In this document: positions 34,993-46,783 of the stretch, in pieces
How positions within the stretch are numbered: position 1 is the stretch's first letter
Layout of the letters: the number at the start of each line of letters is the position of its first letter
Assembly: GCF_032452875.1 (NCBI RefSeq)
Contig: NC_083876.1
Span: forward strand, 4,216,001-4,280,000
Direction: 5' to 3'
Length of the DNA stretch: 64,000 nucleotides
Origin: Bos javanicus
Lineage: Eukaryota > Chordata > Mammalia > Artiodactyla > Bovidae
Notes under the pieces: model-generated
Seen by the model: the letters and a program-made list of their open reading frames with translations, nothing else
What the model was told of the DNA's origin: nothing
Database searches by the model: none
Translations under genes and position numbers: made by a program

Positions 34993-35686
34993 TAAATTTT
35001 TAGCATTTATAGGATTTCTTTGCATGCATAAAAGTAAATCAAAGAGAAACTTCATATTGAAATATCCTGATTCTTCTTTTTGAAATATCCTGACAGTAGG
35101 AGAGAAGGTTAGAGTTTTTGAACTTCACTTATCTTTAAACTTTGTATTTGTTTGTTTGAGTCACAGAAATTGTACAAATGTATAACCAGAAATTTTTCCT
35201 TTTCAAATTATCCAGATATACTTTTGGCATCTTACTATTTTTGTCAGAACAACTCTCAATTCCAAAATACGAAATGCAGCAAAAATACCAGTTGAAATGT
35301 TTATATTTTTGAGTAAATTTCAGCTGATAACAATGTCATCCTTCTGATAGAACTTGGTCCCTGAAGAAGCAAGAAGTGCTGGTTAATGTTTTTCTGAAGT
35401 ACAGAATAAATAGTGTGCAAAGTGCTGACCACTGTGGATGAGGAAAAAGAGTAAAACTGCACTTAAAAATAAACCTCAGTATGTGATAAGTGAAAGAAAA
35501 TGCTGAGTAAAGGACATCAGTGGATTGCCATTTATGCTATTCTGTGATATAAGAAACCCTGAACTCAAAACAAGGAAAGCAAAGTAATTTTAATGTTCTT
35601 AATAGGATGCCAGAAATTAGAAGCCAGGTAAGAACTTTAGTTATTCCAAATGCTACTTACTCAAATTTTCTAAATTATAAGCTACT
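34993..35686. other. Unassigned AT-rich DNA
   Basis: No gene or repeat recognised. Confidence 0.5.
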
Positions 35687-35696
35687 AATCTATTCA

Positions 35697-36662
35697 GGAA
35701 CCAACAGTAAGAACTGGACGTGGAACAACAGAATGGTTCCAAATAGGAAGAGGAGTATGTCAAGGCTGTATATTGTCACCCTGATTATTTAACTTGTATG
35801 CAGAGTACATCATGAGAAACGCTGGGCTGGAAGAAGCACAAGCTGGAATCAAGATTGCCGGGAGAAATATCAAGAACCTCAGATATGCAGATGACACCAC
35901 CCTTATGGCAGAAAGTGAAGAGGAACTAAAAAGCCTCTTGATAAAAGTGAAAGTGGGGAGTGAAAAAGTTGGCTTAAAGGTCAACATTCAGAAAATGAAG
36001 ATCATGACATCTGGTCCCATCACTTCATGGCAAATAGATGGGGAACAGTGGAAACAGTGTCAGACTTCATTTTTGGGGGCTCCAAAATCACTGCAGATTG
36101 TGACTGCAGCCATGAAATTAAAAGATGCTTACTCCTTGGGAAAAAAGTTATGACCAACCTAGATAGCATATTCAGAAGCAGAGACATTACTTTGCCAACA
36201 AAGGTCCATCTAGTCAAGGCTATGGTTTTTCCAGTGGTCATGTATGGATGTGAGTTGGACTGTGAAGGCTGAGCGCAGAAGAATTGATGCTTTTGAACTG
36301 TGGTGTTGGAGAAGACTCTTGAGAGTCCCTTGGACTGCAAGGAGATCCAACTAGTCCATTCTGAAGGAGATCAGCCCTGGGATTTCTTTGGAAGGAACAA
36401 TGCTAAAGCTGAACCTCCAGTACTTTGGCCACCTCATGCGAAGAGTTGACTCATTGGAAAAGACTCTGATGCTGGGAGGGATTGGGGGCAGGAGAAGAAA
36501 GGGATGACAGAAAATGAGATGGCTGGATGGCATCACAGACTTGATGGACATGAGTCTGAGTGAACTCCGGGAGTTGGTGATGGACAGGGAGGCCTGGTGT
36601 GTTGTGATTCATGAGGTCACAGAAAATCGGACACGACTGAGCGACTGAACTGAACTGAACTG
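35697..36662 (+). mobile_element. BovB LINE, 5'-truncated in reverse transcriptase
   Basis: Starts within the reverse transcriptase and ends with repeated GAACT units. AATCTATTCA at 35,687-35,696 and 36,663-36,672 is a perfect target-site duplication. YADD is intact near 35,884-35,895, but frameshifts follow within 200 bp. Residues VGLK and ITSW place it with the commoner subfamily here, not with 19,584. Confidence 0.95.
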
Positions 36663-36672
36663 AATCTATTCA

Positions 36673-37390
36673 AGTTCAATGAACAGAAGGTAGAGATAAT
36701 TCAATCACAAGTCATGAACATATTTAAAAATGAGAGAACAAGCCTATGTGAATTTTCAATGATTAATTTATTTCAGGAGGCAAGATGCATTTAAAGAAAT
36801 AATATTTAAGCCAATCTTGGATTTCATATTACATCAGTTGATTCAAACCTGTTTTAGATGATGCCATTCAAGGTATTCCCCTATGATAGTTTTTCATATT
36901 TTAAAAGTTGTCTGCCAGCATTTACATTATTTTTTTTCTTTATCATTGACTGTGCCAACTGTTTTAAATCATATTCACCATCTCTGCAAACTTAGCAGCT
37001 AAAAAAAATTTTGTATAACATCTGTATTTATGAATTGACATGTTCTCTGTTAATCTGGGCTATTTCCTCCAAGAGAAATGACTCCTAGTGTATTAGTCAT
37101 TCAATGTAGTTAATTAAAAAACAAGATCAATATTTATGAGTTTCTCAATATCTTCTCATACTTCAAAATTCTTACAAGCAGTTGTAACATATTTCTTATT
37201 AAATGCAATGGGAAATCATAAGAGTATTGGAATTAGGGGAAATGAGGAGGACAGGAATAACCACGTCACAGTTTCCTAATCAGTGAGGAAGGAGTGACGA
37301 TCACTGCTAAGGTGCCCAGTTTTAAAGTAGCATTTTAAAAATGCAATAAGTCAGTTCTTTGAATGTTGCTAGGCACCAACTTATTGCTCT
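36673..37390. other. Unassigned AT-rich DNA
   Basis: No gene or repeat recognised. Confidence 0.5.
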
Positions 37391-37599
37391 GAAAGTGGAA
37401 GTATTAGTTGCTCAGTTGTGTCTGATTCTTTGCAACCCCATGTACTGTGCTAGGCTCCTCTGTCCATGGATTCTTATGGCAGGACCACCAAAGTGGGTAG
37501 CAATTCCTTTCTCCAGGGGATCTTTCCTATGCAGGAATCGAATTTGGGTCGCCTCCACTGCAGGCAGATTCTTTACCAACTGAGCCACCAGGAAAGCCC
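37391..37599 (-). mobile_element. Bov-tA SINE, minus strand
   Basis: Complete but diverged monomer ending in GAGCCACCAGGAAAGCCCC, the reversed tRNA head. Confidence 0.9.
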
Positions 37600-38215
37600 C
37601 AAAGTTGATTTAAAAGAGGGGAGGCTGATTATTTACCCTGGATTTACTGAGTATATCTTTTAAAGTTCCAAAGGACTGATGAAGGGAATCTCCACTTTAA
37701 ATAATAATTATATCTAGGAGATATAGGAAAACAATAAAATTTAAATACCATCATTCTCTAAGTAAAAAATGAATCCAGGAAACAATCACTACTATCTTCA
37801 AAAAACATTAGACTGAAAATTGATGCAGAATTTTATAATGGAAGAATTGAAACAAAACTATGGGAAAGCCCTGATCAATCTATTAAAGTAGGGTGAGTAG
37901 ACAGTATGTGTGTCTGGATATGATGCCTTAAGAAGTACAAAATAACACTTAATTGAATCTGAATTGACTTTAAACCTCTGGACCTGATGACTAGTTTACA
38001 GGAAATGCATAAGGTAGAGGAAAAATTCAATAGCAAAAGGATGCAATCAACTCAAATTAGAGTGTGGAAAATTCTGGAGGACAAATGAGTGGATTTCTTA
38101 TTCATTATATAAACAAATAGTGGCTTGTGGGGTAATGCTTATAGATTAAAAAGACTTAAGAAACATACCAAATAAATGCTGTGTGTAGATATTGTTAGAA
38201 TCCTGGTTCTTCCTG
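37600..38215. other. Unassigned AT-rich DNA
   Basis: No gene or repeat recognised. Confidence 0.5.
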
Positions 38216-38460
38216 GTGCTGCTGCTGCTAAGTCGCTTCATTCATGCCCGACTCTGTGTGACCCCATAGATGGCGGCCCACCAGGCTCTGCCATCCCTGG
38301 GATTTTCCAGGCAAGAACACTGGAGTGGGTTGCCATTTCCTCCTCCAATGCATGAAAGTGAAAAGTGAAAGTGAAGTCACTCAGTCGTTTTTGACTCTTA
38401 GTGACCCCATGGACTGCAGCCTACCAGGCTCCTCCGTCCATGGGATTTTCCAGGCAAGAG
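38216..38460 (-). mobile_element. Bov-A2 SINE, 5'-truncated
   Basis: Reverse-orientation dimer with a CTGCTGCTGCTAAG (reversed AGC) tail at the left. It stops at CCAGGCAAGAG, so about 30 bp of the usual 5' end are missing. Confidence 0.92.
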
Positions 38461-39386
38461 ATTCTTATTAGACAACTCTAAATAATACACTTTTAGGACA
38501 ATCAAAGAGGTTCAGAAAATATTAGCTGATATTAATAAGTACTGCTAATTTTGTTGTTGCAGTAATTGCAAGTTTCTATTTGTAAAAAGTAAAATTCCTT
38601 GGTTATGGTTGCATTTTCTTTAAAACACTCTAGCCAAAAATAGACAAAATATACGGTAAAATAAAGTAAAGGGGAGGGATGGAGGGAAAGACAGAGAAAT
38701 AGAGAGACAGAGGGTAAGAAAGCATGCTAAGTGGATGATACATGGTTATAAATGAAAATAATAATTACTGAGGTCTGTAGCAATTTAACTAGTGAGATTT
38801 GCCTGACAATTCATTATGCTCTCCTCTCTAGTCTGTGTTTGATGGTTTCCATTGAAAACATGTCAGGCACAATTTGGCTCTTGCCGTGGAAGCTTCCCAT
38901 CTATTTCTACAAGGATTAAATCCTGTGATGCTGCAGCTGCTGACCTCCAACACGCCCCAAAGGAGTTAAGGGTGGACAGCAGAAATGAAGCACTCTGCTC
39001 TCCCAGAAAACTGGCAGGGCAGGTCTTCAGATAGTCGGATATAAGACAGAAGCTGATTTTATTAGCTCAATTTTTGTATCTCCTCATGTCTAGAAAAACC
39101 GCTAAAATCCTTCATGATGATGACTGTTTCTCATACTAGCAAAAGCTTCACAAGACCAGAAGAAACTTTCTAAAAAATAAATGTGCTTGATTGTACGTAT
39201 GCTCCCTTTACCAAAATCACATATATACTGTCCTCCCCTACATTTTTGAAACAGTTTCTCAGAGCTATGTGAGGTGCTGTCTCTCCGGGATGCAATCCTT
39301 ATGTTGCCCCAAATAAAACTAACTCGCAACTCTCATGTTATGTATCATAAGTTGACACACACTCAAAAAATGTATGGTGTAATATT
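38461..39386. other. Unassigned DNA with an AG-rich tract
   Basis: An AGGGA/AGAGA-rich purine tract lies at 38,668-38,720. Short open frames around 38,852-39,034 resemble nothing I know. Confidence 0.45.
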
Positions 39387-39698
39387 GAAAGTGAAAGTCA
39401 CTCAGTCGTGTCGAACTCTTTCTGACCCCATGAACTATACAGTCCATGGAATTCTCCAGGCCAGAATACTAGAGTGGGAAGCTGTTCCTTTCTTCAGGGG
39501 ATCTTCCCAACCCAAGGATTGAACCCAGGTCTCCCGCATTGCAAGTGGATTCTTTATTAGCTGAGCCACCAGGGAAGCCCAAGAATACTGGAGTGAGTAG
39601 TCAATCTCTTCTCCAGCGGATCTTCCCAACCCAGGAATCAAACTGGAGTCTCCTGCATTGCAGGTGGATTCTTTATCAGCCGAGTTATGAGGAAGCCC
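39387..39698 (-). mobile_element. Bov-tA2 SINE, minus strand
   Basis: Two reversed tRNA heads (ending near 39,580 and 39,698) and one BovB-like tail at the left. TAATATT at 39,380-39,386 and 39,699-39,705 is the likely target-site duplication. Confidence 0.92.
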
Positions 39699-39705
39699 TA
39701 ATATT

Positions 39706-40339
39706 TTAAAAAATATATTTCAAAAAACTGCAGAAATGAAATTAATTTCAAGGTTTATAATTTTGTATGCTATACACAATAGATGAGCACCTAAAATAAA
39801 ACAACTGTTTGTACCTCATTTTTTATAGTCATATTTTTGTAGATGACAGAGTTTTGAATTTTATGTAAACTTTTACAAATGCCTTAATAAATATGATTAC
39901 ATAAATTTAATTTACTTTTTTTTTCCAATAGTGTCACACTCCAGTTTGATAAAGCTAGCTTTCAGAGTAGGATCAGGGACATGACATTTACACCACATTC
40001 AGAAACTCATCTCTTGACTACCAAGTCTAATTTTACTATGAAGTCTGTGGAAAAAAAGAAAAAACAAAACAAAAAAACAATTATAGTTGCTCATCATCCC
40101 AGTGAATGAAGGGTTAAATCACAACCCACTGTAGTTGCCTCACTAACAGCGTGCCTTGAGGGAAATTTAGGATGAGGTATTCCATGCTTCTGATAAATAG
40201 GCCCTTAAATAAATAGATGCACACCTTAAGAAGAGTGTCAGTGACCCTACATTCTTGTATCTCCCTATAAATAGAAAGACATTAACATCATTATCTTGAG
40301 GAATCTGTCCTTTATAACTATCAGTAATCATCAACCTAG
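39706..40339. other. Unassigned DNA
   Basis: No gene or repeat family recognised; A-rich tract near 40,051-40,080. Confidence 0.45.
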
Positions 40340-40558
40340 TGCGTGCTAAGTCCCTTCAGTCATGTATCTGACTCTGTGTGACCCTACGGACTGTAGCATG
40401 CCAGACTCTTCTATCCATGGGATTCTCCAGGAAAGAATACTGGAGTGGGTTGCCATGACCACCTCTGGGAGATCTCAACGCAGAGATCCAAACCAAATCT
40501 CTGACATTTCCTGCAGTGGCAGGTAGGTTCTTTACCCCTAGCACCATTTGGGAAACCC
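40340..40558 (-). mobile_element. Bov-tA-like SINE, diverged, minus strand
   Basis: The body (GATTCTCCAGGAAAGAATAC, GGGTTGCCATGACC) is recognisable, while the reversed tRNA head (TTCTTTACCCCTAGCACC) is badly decayed. Confidence 0.82.
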
Positions 40559-40595
40559 ATCCTGAATTAATTACCTATATGCATGCTATGTCTAG

Positions 40596-40790
40596 GATTT
40601 CCCAGGTGGCTCAGTAGTAAAAAAATCTGCCTGACAGTGTGGGAGGTGCAGTGAACAATGGGTTCATTCTCTGAGTTGGGAAGATCCTCTGGAAGGCAAT
40701 GGCAACCCATTTCAATATTCTTGTCTGGAAAGTCCCGAGGACAGAGGAACTTGGTGGGCTGTAGCAAAGAGTAGGACACAACTGAGCATG
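40596..40790 (+). mobile_element. Bov-tA SINE, diverged
   Basis: Starts GATTTCCCAGGTGGCTCAG and ends in GACACAACTGAGCATG. It lies head to head with the preceding minus-strand SINE only ~40 bp away. Confidence 0.85.
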
Positions 40791-42327
40791 CACCTAGACA
40801 GACAGATGTTTTGTCTAGCTCTTCTAAAGAACTTATTGAAATAGTCAGATTTGTTCAGATGTTTATAGCATCTCACATGTTGGTATGGCTTGAATCATGA
40901 CTGTCTTCTAGAAAATCATGCATTTTTTCCACCACTTAAAAACAAGTCTGCGTGGACTTCATTCTATGTTGCACTTGCTCAATGTCAATTCCTGAATCTC
41001 AGTTCCTGCTTGAACACACTTCATGCAAACTTGGGGATGAATTTCATGTAAATTTGGAAGTAGGATTTGCCCACTTAAAGAAAAATTCATGGTGTGATAG
41101 CTTCAGGCTTATTCTATTCACAAACATTACTGAAAACTGTAGACCCCAAAACAGACTCTTGATAGCTCTGAGGATCTGCTTCAAAGAGTTTGGGGAGGAG
41201 CCAAGATCTATGTGAATTTTTCTGGTTGGGAAATATATGTAGTTAAGTCTATATCTACCTAGGTAGATATTTTCTTGACATTGAGCAAATGCCACATAGC
41301 ATTATGATATATGAGAAAATGGCTCAGTTGAACTTCTCCAGTAAATTTAACAAGTCTTATGAATCACTTAGTTCATGGCTGTCTTGCAAAGGGACTCATT
41401 TTCTGTGGGCCCAGCTCTAACCTCCCTGCCTTTCATTGCCCAGCCCTCTGGAGTCAGCGTCCATGGCTGATTCCTTTGTGGGAAGGGAGCTGGGGCCTTT
41501 CTCCTGCCCTTGATTGCCTCTTTGTGGGGTTGCTTCCAAGCAGTGAAGTTAAGACAATGTACGATACACGAGCCTTACAAGTCAGTAAGGCTGAGGGCAC
41601 CAAATTTACATACATCACATACTCCACACTCATGTCTTCATTCATAGCCTATGACACAACCTTCCCCAGATCCCTCTCACAAAAAAGTTCTTTCATTTTT
41701 GTATAATATGACTGCATCCTAGTATTCCTGTTTGTGGTAGTGAGTTACTTTACCTCTATTTTTTTTTTTTTTTTAATATTACCACTCTTCTAAGGTCTTT
41801 TCCCAGTGTAAGAGCTAGGACATTCATACCAGTTAATGTTATGGCAGATAATAACCACCAGTGTCAACCACAGTGAAGCAGAGGCCTAGCTATTGATCCT
41901 TTATTGATCATAGCTATTGATCCTTAGGGCCATAATTGTTCCTTGTGCTTGTCACAGGCCTATAGAACAGTGCTCTTCACAGCGACTGAGGGACATCAGC
42001 TGATGGAACAGCTACCAACCCCAATAATTCCTGTCACCATCAGTGAGAGAAAAGAGGTCTTTTCCTGGAAGGCCTCACAATGGCCACTATATCCTTAGGC
42101 TGGTAGTGACATACTATATCTCATTGGTCAGAACCAGTCAGGAAGCACAGTCCTGCAAGGTACTCTGAATGGGGATTGGGGCGAGGGGGATCTGACTACT
42201 CAGTGACAGTCACAAATGATCACCAACACTTATCTCCATACACACACAGAAATTTCATTGGGAACAATGAAATTGGGAAATTTAATTGGGAACAAATTTA
42301 TGGATTTTTTTTTTTTTTTAATATAAG
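40791..42327. other. Unassigned DNA, possible old repeat near 41,900-42,200
   Basis: No convincing gene. A 115-codon frame at 41,359-41,706 has no recognisable domain. A poly-T run lies at 41,759-41,774, and CTATTGATCCTT is locally duplicated near 41,890-41,925. The block around 42,060-42,170 (CTCATTGGTCAGAACCAGTC) resembles an ancient mammalian repeat I could not name. Confidence 0.4.
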
Positions 42328-42399
42328 CAGGGTGACAATATACATCCTTGACGTACTTCTTTTCCTATTTGGAACCAGTCTGTTGTTCCATGTCCAGTT
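42328..42399 (-). mobile_element. BovB reverse transcriptase fragment, minus strand
   Basis: About 70 bp (AAGCAGGGTGACAATATAC through TTCCATGTCCAGTTTT) come from the BovB polymerase region in reverse, with no BovB tail of its own. Confidence 0.85.
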
Positions 42400-42435
42400 T
42401 TAAATTTATGTCACTGCATTCATTTTTTAATTAGC

Positions 42436-42756
42436 ATTCAGTTCAGTCACTCAGTTGTGTCCGACTCTTTGCGACCCCATGAATTGCAGCACGCCAGGCC
42501 TCCCTGTCCATCACCAACTCCCAGAGCTCACTCAGACTCACGTCCATCGAGTCAGTGATGCCATCCAGCCATCTCATCCTCTGTCATCCCCTTCTCCTCC
42601 TGCCCCCAATCTCTCCCAGCATCAGAGTCTTTTCCAATGAGTCAACTCTTCACATGAGGTGGCCAAAGTACTAGAGTTTCAGCTTCAGCATCACTCCCTC
42701 CAACGAAATCCCAGGGCTGATCGCCTTCAGAATGGACTGGTTGGATCTCCTTGCAG
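42436..42756 (-). mobile_element. BovB LINE 3' fragment, minus strand
   Basis: Covers the C-terminal coding end and 3'UTR in reverse, close to consensus. It starts with TTCAGTTCAGTCACTCAG and is truncated at CTCCTTGCAGT. Confidence 0.93.
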
Positions 42757-43207
42757 TAACAATTTCATAAGAAAGTAAGTAACCATCATTATATTGATTG
42801 CATTTTTATTCACTTAAAAATCATTTAATAACTATTGGGCAATATATTTTTAAAAATTATGATTATGTGTCATGGAATGAGTGCTGAGATCAAGCTGTGA
42901 AAGCTATAACATTTTTAAATGCCTTAGGTATCATTTCAGGCCCTATTCAAAAAAAGGTTTTGATTAGTACTGGTGAATGCATAATTGCAATTTGAGTTAA
43001 TTATTACCTGTCATTCACTCTACACAAAAAGGCCATAGCTCCATTGGTAGCATGGAGAGTCTAAAATCAGCTTCACAGGCTCTGTTACTCTGACTATTTT
43101 AACTAGAAGGCTCTTGTATAAGAATTGATAGAGCTGACTTTTCTATGATTGGTTCAATATGGATAGCCATTCATGATAAAAATTTATTTTAAGCTTAGGG
43201 ATTTTTA
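42757..43207. other. Unassigned AT-rich DNA
   Basis: No gene or repeat recognised. Confidence 0.5.
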
Positions 43208-45098
43208 ATAGGTCCAGAAGCAGAAGAGATTAAGAAGAATGGCAAGAATACACAGAAGAACAATACAAATACAGTTCTTAATGACCCAGATAATCACGAT
43301 GGTGTGATCACTCACCTAGAGCCAGACATCCTAGACTATGAAATCAAGGCAGGAAGCATTACTACAAACAAAGCTTGTGGAGCTGATGGAATTCCAGTTG
43401 AGCTATTTAAAATCTCAAAAGATGATGTTGTTAAAGTGTTGCATTCAATATGTCCACAAATTTGGAAAATGCAGCAGTGACTGCAGGACTGGAAAATGTC
43501 AGTTTTCATTCCAATCCCAAAGAAGGGCAATGCCAAAGGATGTTCAAAGTACAGTACAATTTCACTCAAGTCACATGCTAGCAAGATAATGCTCAAACTC
43601 TTTCAAGGTACCCCTGAGAAGTATGTGAACCGGTAGCTTCAAGATGTACAAGCTGGATTTAGAAAAGTCAGAGAAACCAGAAATCAAATTGCCAACATTT
43701 GTTGAATCATAGCGAAAGCAAAGAAATTCCAGGGAAAAAAAGCATCTACTTCTGTTTCATTTATTATACTAAAGTCTTTAACTGTGTGGATCACAACCAA
43801 CTGTGGAAAATTCTTAAAGAGATTAGAGTACCACAACATCTTTGCTGCTTCCTGAAAACCTTGCAGGTCAAGAAGTTAGAACCAGTCATGGAATAACTGA
43901 TTGGTTCAAAACTGAGAAAGGAGTATAACAAAGAACACTATTTTCACTGTTTTATTTAACTTATATTTAGAATACATCATGTGAAAGACTGGGCTGGATG
44001 AATCACAGGATGAAATCAGAATTGCTGGGATAAATATCAACAGTCTCAGGTATGTAGATGATAAAACTTTAACAGCAGAAAGTGAAGAGAAACCTAAGAG
44101 TGTCTTGATGAGGATGAAAGAGGATAGTGAAAAAATTGACTTGAAACTCAACATTCAGAAAATTCATGTTGTGGCATCCAGTCCCAAACTTCATGTAAAT
44201 AGAAGGGGAAAACGTGGAAGTACTTATGCTTTTATTTTCTTGAGCTCCAAAATCACTACAGACGGTGACCACAGTCAGGAAATTAAAAGACAGTTGATAC
44301 ATGGAAGGAAAGCTATGACAAGCCTAGAGAGCATATCAAAAAGCTGAGGCATCACTTTGTAACAAAGGTTCATATAATCAACGATGTGGTTTTTCCAGTA
44401 GCCCTGCATGGATGTGAGAGTTGGACCATAAAGAAGATTGAGTGCTGAAGAATTGATTATTTCAAATTGTGGTGCTGGAGAACACTCTTGGGAATACCTT
44501 GGACTTCAAAGAGATCAATCCTAAAGGAAATCATCCCTGAATATTCATTGGCAGGAAAGATGCTGAAGCTGAAGCTCCAATACTTTGGCCAACTAAGGTG
44601 AAGAGCCAATTCATTGGAAAAGAGCCTGATGCTGGGAAAGATTGAAAGTAAAAGGAGAAGGGGATAGAAGAAGGTGAAGTAGTTGTATGCTATGCTATGC
44701 TAAGTCACTTCAGTCATGTCCGACTCTGTGTGACCCCATAGACCAAAGCCCACCAGGCTCCCCCGTCCCTGGGATTCTCCAGGCAAGAACACGGGAGTGG
44801 GTTGCCATTTCCTTCTCCAATGCATGAAAGTGAAAAGTGAAAGTGAAGTCGCCTAGTCGTGTCAGACTCTTAGCGACCCCATGGACTGCAGCCTACCAGG
44901 CCCCTCTGTTTATGGGACTTTCCAGGCAAGAGTACTGGAGTGGGGTGCCATTGCCTTCTCTGAGGTAGTTGTATAGCATCACTAATTTAATAGACAGTAA
45001 TTTTAGCAAACTCCAGGAGATAGCAAGGGACAGAGGAGCCCAGCAAGCTACATGAGATTGCAAAGAGCTGGGCATGACTTAGCAACTGAACAACAAAA
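43208..45098 (+). mobile_element. BovB LINE, old, interrupted by Bov-A2
   Basis: Starts in the linker between endonuclease and reverse transcriptase and ends with GCAACTGAACAACAAAAAC. It is diverged, the polymerase motif reads YVDD near 44,050, and many frames are broken. A Bov-A2 at 44,689-44,964 splits its 3'UTR, so the BovB is older than the SINE. Confidence 0.92.
44689..44964 (-). mobile_element. Bov-A2 SINE nested in BovB
   Basis: Complete reversed dimer with a GCTATGCTATGC-like tail at the left. GTAGTTGTAT at 44,679-44,688 and 44,965-44,974 is a perfect target-site duplication made from BovB sequence. Confidence 0.96.
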
Positions 45099-45520
45099 AC
45101 AATGATAATCCTAGAATGAGAGAAATTTATTGGCCACTTTAACAAAACTTAAACATCTAGAAACTCCAGAAAAGAGAAAATAAGTGGCAGATATATACCT
45201 TATTTTAAAACCCAGAAATAGGACAGATGGCTAATTTAAATGGAGAAAATCTGCTTTGAGATATTACAGATAATCTTTTGGGCTTGGGCTTATCTCTACC
45301 ACAAATAAGTTACCGTGCATGGCAGTAAGAAATATTCAGAAAGTTCAAAAGAATAGGTGTTTATCCCAGACCCTACTGCTTGATATCCATGTTACACTGT
45401 CCAAATCATCCTCATCTATGCTACAGGTAAAAGAACCATTTCCTACACTGAAATACTTATGCCATACATTCTTCAAGGAATAACACAAGTTGGCAAATAC
45501 ACTAACTCTGGCTTTGGTTT
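45099..45520. other. Unassigned DNA
   Basis: No gene or repeat recognised. Confidence 0.5.
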
Positions 45521-45766
45521 CTGCTGTTCAGTTGCTGACTCATGTCTTTCTATTTTCAACCCCATGGGCTATAGCACACCAGGCCCCCTTGTCCCTCACC
45601 ATCTCTTGGAGTTTGCCAAAGTTCATGTCCACGGAATCAGTGATACCATGCAACCATCTCATCCTCTGTCACCCTCTTCTATCTCTCTTCAATCTTTCCC
45701 AGAATGAGGGTCTTTTCCATGAGTCTTTGTTTGCATCAGGTGGGCAAAGTATTGGACCTTCAGCTT
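45521..45766 (-). mobile_element. BovB LINE 3' fragment, old, minus strand
   Basis: About 245 bp of BovB 3'UTR and C-terminal coding end in reverse (CTCATCCTCTGTCACCCTCT, TTGGACCTTCAGCTTA), clearly diverged. Confidence 0.85.
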
Positions 45767-46103
45767 ATTTCCTCAAATGCAGAGTGAAGCTCTGCCTAGA
45801 GTCATGCTTCTGGGGGACACTAACATTCACCAACAGGCCAAAGGAGGAGAAAGACCTCACCTTTTCAACTGTATCCCATAAGGAATGCATCGGACAGGGT
45901 ATTTTATTTATTGAGCTCTCCATAGGATCATCTGAGGTTGCATTATAGTTCATAGAATATCTTGACCTCTCTTTAAACCAAATCACACTCCTCCAGGCTC
46001 CAAACTAGTGATGATGCAGCAGTTCTTACAAACAAACTTGAACCCTAAAATTTCTTCCAAGAGACTTCTTCCCAGTGAACCCAACCAGCAAAAGTAATGA
46101 AGA
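45767..46103. other. Unassigned DNA
   Basis: No gene or repeat recognised; flank of the inverted L1. Confidence 0.45.
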
Positions 46104-46783
46104 CCATGGTTTGTGATCCTTTTTACTGTGCTGTTGGATCCTATTTGCTAGAATTTTCTTGAGGATTTCTGCATCTACTTTTATCAGTGATATGGACCTG
46201 TAATTTTCTTTGTTGGTGGTATCTTTGACTGGTTTTGATATCACCAGTTATGCTGGCCTTGTAGAATGAGTTGGGAGTCTTTCCTTTCTCTGCAAATTTT
46301 TGGAATAGTTTGGATAGGATAGATGTTAGTTCTTCTCTAAACATTCTCCTGCGAAGCCATCTGGCCCTGGGTTTTTGTTTGTTGAAAGGATTTTGATTAC
46401 ATTTTTGATTCTTTTGATTGTGATTTCTCCATTCATATTTTCTATTTCTTCCTGGCTTTGTCTTGGAAAGTTATGCATTTCTAAGAATTTCTCCATTTCT
46501 TCTAGGTTGTCCATTTTATTGGCATATAATTGCTTGTAGTAGTCTCTTATGATCCTCTGTATTTCTGTATTGTCTGTTGTAATTTCTCCTTCTACATTTC
46601 TAATTTTATTGATTTGAGACTTCTCTTTTTTCTTAATGAGTCTGTGTAATGGCTTGTCAATTTTTTTTATCTTCTTAAAGAATCAGCTTTAAGTTTTATT
46701 GATGTTTCTTATTACCTCCTTTATTCTTTTTCATTTATTTCTCCTCTGATCTTCATTATTTCTTTCCTTCTTCTAACTTTGGG
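46104..46783 (-). mobile_element. Inverted 5' segment of a rearranged L1
   Basis: Minus-strand L1 ORF2 sequence equivalent to about 9,672-10,367 of the full-length L1: the linker after the endonuclease and the first part of reverse transcriptase (SPGPDGF-like and NYRSISL-like blocks readable). Frameshifted and old. With the next segment it forms one 5'-inverted insertion. Confidence 0.88.

Noticed and set aside
38852..39034. Possible small exon (60 codons)
   Set aside because: No convincing splice sites or similarity; short enough to be chance.
41359..41706. 115-codon frame in apparently unique DNA
   Set aside because: No recognisable domain, no splice or promoter context, ordinary length for chance in less AT-rich DNA. 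It could hide a decayed exon but I cannot support it.
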